A stretch of 5,670 nucleotides of DNA from Methanocalculaceae archaeon (GTDB lineage Archaea; Halobacteriota; Methanomicrobia; Methanomicrobiales; Methanocorpusculaceae), in NCBI GenBank assembly GCA_031255895.1, contig JAIRRQ010000107.1, positions 1 through 5,670 on the forward strand, written 5' to 3'. Every line of letters begins with the position of its first letter. The stretch's first letter is position 1. The translations under genes were made by a program, and so were the position numbers. Below are positions 1 to 4,396 of this stretch, one piece after another. The notes beneath the pieces were generated by a model. The model was not told where the DNA came from. It did not search any database and was given only the letters and a program-made list of their open reading frames with translations.

Positions 1-63
1 ATGTTGGTTGAATTGCAGAAAGTATGGATGATGCCTGAAAACGAAACACTTGTGTTGATATAA
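1..63 (+). CDS. possible 3' end of a gene entering from the left
   Basis: Frame 1 is open from the window edge to a TAA at 61-63, ending in ...PENETLVLI. The other two plus frames are closed by stops within the first 30 bases. No family can be recognised from about 20 codons. If real, the gene would converge on the rubredoxin gene, leaving about 58 bases between their stop codons. The minus strand is also open over part of this stretch, so the assignment is weak. Confidence 0.3.
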   Translation: MLVELQKVWMMPENETLVLI

Positions 64-121
64 AAAGAATGATTTAGACTAAATATCAAAAACAACATTC
101 ATCTGAGATGTTCAAAACCTA

Positions 122-295
122 TCAATCCTCGATTTTTCTGAAAAGACCAGGTTTACTCTTCGGAATCAGACATAGAGGGCATTTCCATGTATCGGGTATA
201 TCATCATATTTTGTACCTATCGGAACGCCATGTTTCGGATCGCCAAGATTTTCATCGTAGATATAGGCACAAAAAATGCATAGATATTTTGCCAT
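122..295 (-). CDS. rub: rubredoxin, complete, 57 residues
   Basis: This is a small cytoplasmic one-iron electron carrier. In anaerobic archaea rubredoxin usually passes electrons to oxygen- or peroxide-reducing proteins such as flavodiiron proteins, rubrerythrin or superoxide reductase; none of these partners is in the window. The four iron ligands are visible as Cys6-x-x-Cys9 and Cys39-Pro-x-Cys42, with 29 residues between the pairs as expected. The family core is present: Tyr11, Tyr13, the GDP turn at 18-20, GxxxGT at 23-28, the DDIPDTW stretch ending at Trp37, and Phe52. Length fits the usual 52-60. The ATG is supported by a GGTGAT ribosome site 8 bases upstream, and the gene ends with tandem stops TGA-TAG. 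The odd feature is that the glycine normally following the second cysteine of each pair is Ala10 and Leu43 here. A rubrerythrin tail is excluded because the gene stands alone with its own start. Confidence 0.93.
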   Translation of the reverse strand: MAKYLCIFCAYIYDENLGDPKHGVPIGTKYDDIPDTWKCPLCLIPKSKPGLFRKIED

Positions 296-303
296 AAACT
301 CAT

Positions 304-309
304 ATCACC
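304..309 (-). promoter_or_regulatory. ribosome binding site of the rubredoxin gene
   Basis: On the minus strand GGTGAT lies 8 bases before the rubredoxin ATG. It matches the core of the sequence complementary to the archaeal 16S 3' end (GGAGGTGATC). It decides the start codon, and its TGA is also the stop of the small upstream ORF, so the two reading frames would be closely coupled. Confidence 0.6.
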
Positions 310-466
310 CAACAAAAATAAATATTCTTGGCATCAAGTACTCATTTTTTTTCCAACTCCTCATGAATATCGCCAGGTACGTGATATCATCGCAATTTTT
401 GACACACAGACAGTGTCCGTGCCGATCCATCGCGTACACTTGATAATGAACAAAATCATCCAGCAA
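305..466 (-). CDS. possible small protein or gene remnant directly upstream of rubredoxin
   Basis: I do not recognise a family. The frame is open from just after a stop at 482-484 to a TGA at 305-307. Possible starts are TTG at 466 (53 residues) or ATG at 430 (41 residues); neither has a clear ribosome site. The translation has the rhythm of a small alpha/beta protein: a strand (HYQVYAMD), a turn with CLC, an amphipathic helix (DDITYLAIFMRSW) and a final hydrophobic strand (RIFIFV). Base composition over 370-450 is richer in G+C than the flanking DNA, as coding sequence is in this window. The stop lies 9 bases from the rubredoxin start, an operon-like spacing. The lack of a good start suggests either a TTG start or a gene that has lost its 5' end. 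Confidence 0.33.
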   Translation of the reverse strand: MLDDFVHYQVYAMDRHGHCLCVKNCDDITYLAIFMRSWKKNEYLMPRIFIFVG

Positions 467-604
467 TGATGTCGTGATTAGTCAATTCAGATCCAAAAGA
501 ACCATCAATCGCCCCCAATTGTCTTACGCACATGATTAAAAATCACGAATTCATCCAAAAATACCACACATCACATAAATATCACTTAAAGATCAGGTGT
601 AACT

Positions 605-614
605 GGATATAAAC
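605..614. promoter_or_regulatory. candidate TATA box, direction unclear
   Basis: GGATATAAAC reads as GTTTATATCC on the minus strand, close to the archaeal TTTATATA consensus. On the minus strand it could start a transcript near 585 covering the small ORF and rubredoxin. On the plus strand it would lead into the doubtful ORF beginning at 655. Nothing visible decides between them. Confidence 0.22.
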
Positions 615-782
615 GTCATGTTCGAAAATAACCTAAGACAATTCCTAAATACGAGTGAAAATGAAAATTGAGGGACGTTTGACATCCCGCATATGTTGTG
701 CAGATCCATATCATACGTCTCTGCTTGCATCTTGCGCGTTGTGTCCATTCGATCCCTTTTTTCCGAATTTTCACCGAAACAT

Positions 783-960
783 TCAAATTTTTGGAAATAG
801 CATCAAAATCAGATTCCTGAGATCAATATCCACATTTTTCAAATGTATCTCAACTTCGAAAGATACGCCAACGTATTCGCTGTACCTTGTCATTTTAAAG
901 ACATTTCAGAGGCATATCATCAATCAATATTCGAGTATCATCAGGCAATCCACATCGATG
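783..960 (-). pseudogene. possible frameshifted gene fragment
   Basis: Reading the minus strand, one frame ends in LPDDTRILIDDMPLKCL with a stop at 895-897. An adjoining frame then continues from an ATG at 893 as MTRYSEYVGVSFEVEIHLKN and runs to a stop at 783-785. A third frame picks up near 815 with ESDFDAISKNLNVSVKIRKK and stays open beyond 660. Each piece has a balanced amino acid mix, but no single frame spans them and none has a ribosome site. The simplest reading is a gene broken by small insertions or deletions. No family is recognised. Confidence 0.22.
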
Positions 961-1020
961 AATAAATAACAAAGCAGTGAATGAGGACAAGGATAGAGAA
1001 CATACAATTAGCTGAGAACA

Positions 1021-1073
1021 GATCAAATTTAAGGGAAAAGAGGGAAATGCGATGCCATAAAAAAAATTTGATC
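1021..1073. repeat. perfect 10-base inverted repeat
   Basis: GATCAAATTT at 1021-1030 is matched by its exact reverse complement AAATTTGATC at 1064-1073, with 33 bases between. It could form a stem, but it is AT-rich, is not followed by a clear T-run and has no gene start nearby. In a window of this size such a repeat can arise by chance. Confidence 0.4.
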
Positions 1074-1135
1074 GATTACTATTCACGTAGTTTCTTCCAA
1101 AAGTCGTTTACAAAATAAATAATTGCGACTTTTCA

Positions 1136-1252
1136 CTATGTACTCGTGAACCACACGCAAAATTCATCTTTTGATACTTCCAATACCCCATCCCCATTTT
1201 CATCAGCGAAGACATGATGATGCCTAACCTCTTCATACCAGAAATAAACACG
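1136..1252 (-). pseudogene. possible gene remnant with an EF-hand-like loop
   Basis: The minus strand is open from just after a stop at 1253-1255 to a TAG at 1136-1138 (38 residues) but has no usable start codon, so it cannot be an intact gene. The translation reads convincingly as protein: FWYEEVRHHHVF, then ADENGDGVLEVSKDEF. DENGDGVL resembles the first eight positions of an EF-hand calcium loop, but loop position 12, normally Glu, is Lys, with DEF following. It lies downstream of purB on the same strand. No family is assigned. Confidence 0.25.
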
Positions 1253-1272
1253 TCAATTATCTCAGATTTTTC

Positions 1273-1281
1273 AAAAAAAAA
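1273..1281 (-). terminator. T-run terminator of purB
   Basis: On the minus strand nine consecutive T follow the purB TAA stop directly, with another T-rich stretch shortly after (GAAAAATCTGAG follows, read 5' to 3'). Archaeal transcription often ends at oligo-T tracts in the non-template strand without a hairpin, and no strong stem is visible here. Confidence 0.5.
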
Positions 1282-2625
1282 TTACGGAACGTAGTAGGTC
1301 ACAAGCTTTCGGATCAAATTATCCACCTGAACCTCCGCAAGACCTGTATATGCATTTGGATCTAGGAGATTTTCGCATTCTTCTGCCGAAACATACTCGA
1401 TCACACCTTGTTTTGTTGAAAGAATTTCCGCCAAAGATTTTCCCTGATCAAGCGCTTCCATGCTGCTCTCACGGACAACCTCATGGGCATCCTGCCGTGG
1501 CATACCGCGGTGGGTCAGCTCGATCATCACAGATTCCGCAAGATTTATGCCATGCAACATCAGAAGATTCCGACGGACGTTTTCCTCTTTGATCACTAAA
1601 TTTTCCAGAACATTTGTCATCAACTTCAAACAGTGATCGCAGAGAATCGTTGCTTCGGGAAATATGACTCTTTCACAAGAAGAATTCGTCAAATCTCGCT
1701 CGTCCCAGAGTGTGTTATTCAGCAATGCCGGTTCAACCATTGCACGGACAATCCGAGAAAGACCACCAACCTGCTCACTCTTGATTGGGTTTCTCTTGTG
1801 TGGCATCGTCGAAGAACCAACCTGCCTCTCTCCGAACATCTCTTCCACCTCATCGATCTCAGTTCGTTGAAGAGAACGAGTTTCAATACCAATCTTGTCC
1901 AGAGTGGTTACAATATTTGCGAGCATAAAAATGTACTCCGCATATCGATCTCGGGCGATAACCTGACAGGACACATCAACCAATCCGATCTCCAGATACT
2001 TCATCATCGCTGACTGTACTTCGATGCCGTTCGTTCCCATTGCAGCCATAGTACCGACAGCACCCGTCATTTGACCAACCACCACACGTGGACGAATTTC
2101 CCGTAGACGATTGATATGGCGAGAAATTTCCGATGCCCAAATCGCAAACCGGAGACCATAAGTTGTGGGGACACCCTGTTGACCGTGAGTTCTCGAGACA
2201 CAAACAAGATTCTTTGTTATTTCAGCCCGATTCAGCAAAACTGAGACAAGGATAATCAGTTTTTTTTCCAACACATCAAATGCATCCTTCAATTGCAGCC
2301 CAGTTGCAGTATCCAGAATGTCATTCGAGGTTGCACCGTAGTGGATCCAACGTCCGGCATCACCACATACCTCAGAAATTGCTTTGATCATTGCCATGGT
2401 ATCGTGGTTGATTTCTACCTCGATCTCCTTTGCACGCATCAAAGATGCGGAAAGAGCTTTTTGTTCGATAATTTTTGCATCCTCTGCGGGGATCATCCCG
2501 ACTTCTGCCTCTGCGTGGGCGAGTGCAATTTCTGCACGAACTAGACAGGTAAAACGATGCTCTTCACTCCAGATGATGCGCATTTCAGGAGTACCATATC
2601 GATAATCAATCGGATGAATTGCCAT
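1282..2625 (-). CDS. purB: adenylosuccinate lyase
   Basis: PurB is a cytoplasmic homotetramer of the fumarase/aspartase superfamily. It removes fumarate twice in purine synthesis: from SAICAR to give AICAR, and from adenylosuccinate to give AMP. At 447 residues the length is normal for the short PurB type. The superfamily signature GSSTMPHKRNP is at 270-280, on the flexible loop that carries the catalytic serine. Other conserved blocks are EINHDTMA (His74), HYGATSNDILDTA (His95, 95-107), SRTHGQ (His147), ARDRYAEY (224-231) and WDERDLTNSSCER (307-319). His74, His95 and His147 align with the active-site histidines known in Bacillus PurB. The ATG fits the family N-terminus (MAIHPIDYRYGTPEMRxIWS). 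No clear Shine-Dalgarno precedes it. No purine gene is adjacent on its strand. The gene looks intact and functional. Confidence 0.97.
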   Translation of the reverse strand: MAIHPIDYRYGTPEMRIIWSEEHRFTCLVRAEIALAHAEAEVGMIPAEDAKIIEQKALSASLMRAKEIEVEINHDTMAMIKAISEVCGDAGRWIHYGATSNDILDTATGLQLKDAFDVLEKKLIILVSVLLNRAEITKNLVCVSRTHGQQGVPTTYGLRFAIWASEISRHINRLREIRPRVVVGQMTGAVGTMAAMGTNGIEVQSAMMKYLEIGLVDVSCQVIARDRYAEYIFMLANIVTTLDKIGIETRSLQRTEIDEVEEMFGERQVGSSTMPHKRNPIKSEQVGGLSRIVRAMVEPALLNNTLWDERDLTNSSCERVIFPEATILCDHCLKLMTNVLENLVIKEENVRRNLLMLHGINLAESVMIELTHRGMPRQDAHEVVRESSMEALDQGKSLAEILSTKQGVIEYVSAEECENLLDPNAYTGLAEVQVDNLIRKLVTYYVP

Positions 2626-2768
2626 AATTGAAAAAATATTGACGTCGAAGGGATATGAAAGATCTTATTCAATCAGATGTCAAGAAAATCCGATTTGATG
2701 GTGTTTTTTAGTAGACCGCACAGGGAAAATTTTTTTAAAAAGAACATGGAAACTGGTCTGATCCGGCG

Positions 2769-2780
2769 ATTATATAAACA
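2769..2780 (-). promoter_or_regulatory. TATA box of purB
   Basis: The minus strand reads TGTTTATATAAT, an almost ideal archaeal TATA box. With the usual distance of about 25 bases, transcription would start near 2749, leaving a leader of roughly 120 bases before the purB ATG. That leader holds no recognisable ribosome site near the ATG and no riboswitch I know. It contains an A/T-only block at 2727-2740. Because TTATATAA is nearly symmetrical, plus-strand activity cannot be excluded. Confidence 0.55.
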
Positions 2781-2789
2781 TTTCATTGA

Positions 2790-3114
2790 TCAGTGAACTG
2801 CACCCCCCATGAAATATCTCTCATTATATTTATAAAATACAATAAAATCAGATGTGACGTTGTTTGGTATCAATGCGAAGAGTTCATATCTCAATTCCAC
2901 ACGAAAATTGCAAAAAACGTGCAATTTTTCACTACAGACCACAATAAAAGGATATTTTGGAGAGATCTCGATTATAGCTGTAAATTTGTACACAACATCA
3001 AAACGAATCCCTGACTACTGCCATATCTCCAAGAGTGGATTTGAGATACACGAAATGCAATCCCAATACCCGAAAGAGATCAATCACACCCAATCTGAAA
3101 TAATCAGAACATGA
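2790..3114 (-). pseudogene. possible frameshifted gene between thiD and purB
   Basis: Two minus-strand frames join near 3000. The first is open from 3114 to a TGA at 2998-3000 and contains GVIDLFRVLGLHFVYLKS and LGDMAVVRDSF. The second overlaps its end and runs to a TGA at 2790-2792, containing VVYKFTAIIEISPKYPFIVV and FRVELRYELFALIPNN. Joined, they would make a protein of about 105 residues, broken by one frameshift and without a good start. The opposite strand is also open (GTG at 2854 to TGA at 3114, 86 codons), with a TATA-like TATTTATAA about 25 bases upstream, so the coding strand is uncertain. No family is recognised on either strand. Together with the purB leader this accounts for the 522-base gap between the two genes. 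Confidence 0.25.
2904..2928. repeat. short hairpin with T-run
   Basis: AAAATTGC (2904-2911) pairs with GCAATTTT (2921-2928) across a 9-base loop. On the plus strand a fifth T follows the right arm, giving a weak terminator-like shape; on the minus strand the loop itself carries six T. It lies about 220 bases beyond the thiD stop and could end thiD transcripts, but an 8-base stem with six A:T pairs is weak evidence. Confidence 0.3.
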
Positions 3115-3147
3115 TCACCACTATAGTTGCACGACATAATGTCCATT

Positions 3148-3993
3148 TCACACGACAAACTTCAACATATACTCCCGATGCTCCCGCCACCCAGGATTCA
3201 TCGTGAACCTTCCAGGAGCATACTCCACCGCATACCGGATTGCCATGTCCACAAACTCCTTTGCCAGCTTCACCGCCGAAAAAACAGGACACCCGAGAGC
3301 AATATATGCCGTAATTGCAGATGCAAAACAGCATCCCGAGCCGTGGACATCTGAAAAAGGATACACATTCCCTGACAGCAGTCGTGTTCCATCTCGATCC
3401 AAAAACACATCCACCCCTTTGCGGAACGTTGCGTGCCCCCCTTTGAGAACCACTGCCCGCGCCCCACTATCAAGGAACCAACAAGCCGCTTCTTCCATCG
3501 ACTCTGCATCCATAATCGTGATTCCAGAAAGAATTTCCGCCTCCGGAATATTCGGTGTCACAACCGCAGCACGCGGAATAAGTCTTTCCACCAACGCTTT
3601 TGCCCCTGAATCATCTGTCAGTCGGTACGCGCGAGTTGAGATCAAAACCGGATCGATCACAATTGGCACCGCATCCGGCAAGGCCTTGGCGACGGCCCGG
3701 ACGATTGGGGCATTTCCGAGCATCCCCGTCTTATAGCATGAAATCGGAAAATCTTCCTCTAGTGTTTTGATCTGGCTCTGTACAAACACAGGATCAACCC
3801 CCACAATCCCCCGCACATGATTCGCATTTTGGGCGGTAAGCGCAGTAACAACTGTCATACCCCATACACCACAGGCATTCATCGTCTTGAGATCGATCTG
3901 TAATCCGGCTCCTGCGGAAGGATCGGAACCAGCAATTGATGCGGCAAATACACTTGTTCTGTATGAGTTAGTCATGACAGGAATATATGCCAT
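3148..3993 (-). CDS. thiD: hydroxymethylpyrimidine/phosphomethylpyrimidine kinase
   Basis: ThiD is a ribokinase-fold enzyme that phosphorylates 4-amino-5-hydroxymethyl-2-methylpyrimidine and then its monophosphate, giving the pyrimidine diphosphate used for thiamine phosphate synthesis. Family blocks appear in order: SIAGSDPSAGAGLQIDLKT (19-37), WGMTVVTALTAQN (44-56), the KTGML phosphate-site motif (88-92), IDPVLIS (113-119), TPNIPEAE (146-153), VLKGGHA (182-188) and the anion-hole motif DVHGSGCCFASAI (215-227) with Cys221 at the catalytic position. The usual SGGAG is SAGAG here. At 281 residues it is a stand-alone kinase with no fused ThiN or ThiE domain. ATG 3993 gives a longer head than usual. 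The in-frame ATG at 3975 (residue 7) leaves 12 residues before SIAGSD and fits the family better. Neither start has a good ribosome site. No other thiamine gene is in the window. Confidence 0.95.
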   Translation of the reverse strand: MAYIPVMTNSYRTSVFAASIAGSDPSAGAGLQIDLKTMNACGVWGMTVVTALTAQNANHVRGIVGVDPVFVQSQIKTLEEDFPISCYKTGMLGNAPIVRAVAKALPDAVPIVIDPVLISTRAYRLTDDSGAKALVERLIPRAAVVTPNIPEAEILSGITIMDAESMEEAACWFLDSGARAVVLKGGHATFRKGVDVFLDRDGTRLLSGNVYPFSDVHGSGCCFASAITAYIALGCPVFSAVKLAKEFVDMAIRYAVEYAPGRFTMNPGWREHREYMLKFVV

Positions 3994-4298
3994 AAAAATT
4001 GATGAGTGCTTGCATCCTTGTCAACCAACCATCTTTATTGTCTAACATTTCACACATATTATGTAAAAATATATTCGATTGATAACAAATATTATTTAAC
4101 AGAACATATAAATATACAACGATTAAAATAAAAAACAACATAAAATAAAGGAAATAAGAAAATAATGACAAAATGGAGTGAATATTAGAATGGACAGCGT
4201 GTTTTTTGTCACAAATATTTCTCAATATATATTTCAACAACTGGGCATCTCTATCTTTATTATATAATTCGTTGACAGCGTGATACGAAGGCACTCTA
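3994..4298. other. AT-rich divergent intergenic region
   Basis: This separates thiD (minus) from the PurM-like gene (plus) and probably carries both promoters. On the minus strand a frame starting at GTG 4294 and ending at TAA 3968-3970 (108 codons) would encode a protein with one very hydrophobic stretch (FSYFLYFMLFFILIVVYLYV). It has no ribosome site, starts on the edge of the TATA box for the plus-strand gene, and is built of AT-rich codons, so I consider it probably not a gene. The word GACAGCGTG occurs twice in direct orientation (4193-4201 and 4274-4282); its meaning is unknown. Confidence 0.45.
4065..4077 (-). promoter_or_regulatory. candidate TATA box of thiD
   Basis: The minus strand reads CGAATATATTTTT. 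Transcription would then begin near 4045, about 50-70 bases before the two possible thiD starts. The surroundings are so AT-rich that other TATA-like words exist, for example near 4110-4120, so the choice is tentative. Confidence 0.3.
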
Positions 4299-4306
4299 CT
4301 TATATT
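4299..4306 (+). promoter_or_regulatory. TATA box of the PurM-like gene
   Basis: CTTATATT is the best TATA-like word upstream of the plus-strand gene. It predicts a transcription start around 4325-4330 and a leader of about 70 bases, which includes the GGGAG ribosome site. Confidence 0.5.
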
Positions 4307-4308
4307 CC

Positions 4309-4343
4309 GTCACATCTCATGTTTAACACGGAATTAATGTGAC
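4309..4343. promoter_or_regulatory. inverted repeat over the predicted transcription start
   Basis: GTCACAT (4309-4315) and its exact reverse complement ATGTGAC (4337-4343) are 21 bases apart, placed symmetrically around the start expected from the TATA box. A smaller palindrome, ACAT-CTC-ATGT, lies at 4312-4322, and another GTCACA occurs at 4208-4213. The position suits a repressor operator, but a 7-base repeat alone may be chance. Confidence 0.3.
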
Positions 4344-4380
4344 ATTTCAACGAGTTTATTACTATGATTTGGTGACAAGC

Positions 4381-4385
4381 GGGAG
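4381..4385 (+). promoter_or_regulatory. ribosome binding site of the PurM-like gene
   Basis: GGGAG lies 11 bases before the ATG at 4397. A TGA in the same frame at 4373-4375, with no other start codon between it and 4397, fixes this ATG as the first possible start. Confidence 0.5.
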
Positions 4386-4396
4386 CGAACATCTAT

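Larger units (their letters stand above)
467..1272. other. gene-poor AT-rich stretch with scattered coding-like fragments
   Basis: About 800 bases hold no ORF that I can assign to a family with confidence. The longest open frame, plus 655-969 from a GTG (104 codons), has no ribosome site or recognisable motif. The minus strand contains several short stretches that read like protein but sit in different frames and are cut by stops: near 500-555 (ending KTIGGD), about 650-815 (SKNLNVSVKIRKKGIEW), 783-893, 895-960 and 1136-1252. The pattern fits a degraded minus-strand gene, though some of it could be chance. Confidence 0.4.

Noticed and set aside
615..635. tRNA-like T-loop word GTTCGAAA
   Set aside because: The flanking bases do not form a T-stem and no acceptor or anticodon arm can be built around it.
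655..969. Plus-strand open frame of 104 codons starting with GTG
   Set aside because: No ribosome site, no recognisable motif, and the minus strand opposite it holds more protein-like fragments. It may be a shadow of a decayed gene.
1350..2544. Several open frames on the opposite strand or in other frames of purB
   Set aside because: They lie entirely within the well-supported purB gene and carry no family motif.
3203..3736. 177-codon plus-strand frame inside thiD
   Set aside because: It is the antisense shadow of thiD, whose motifs are clear on the minus strand.
3994..4100. TPP riboswitch before thiD
   Set aside because: The conserved CTGAGA and the other thi-box core words are absent upstream of the start.
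3968..4294. 108-codon minus-strand frame with one hydrophobic segment
   Set aside because: AT-rich codons, no ribosome site and a start at the edge of the opposite gene's TATA box make it doubtful; kept only as a note because its stop would couple to thiD.
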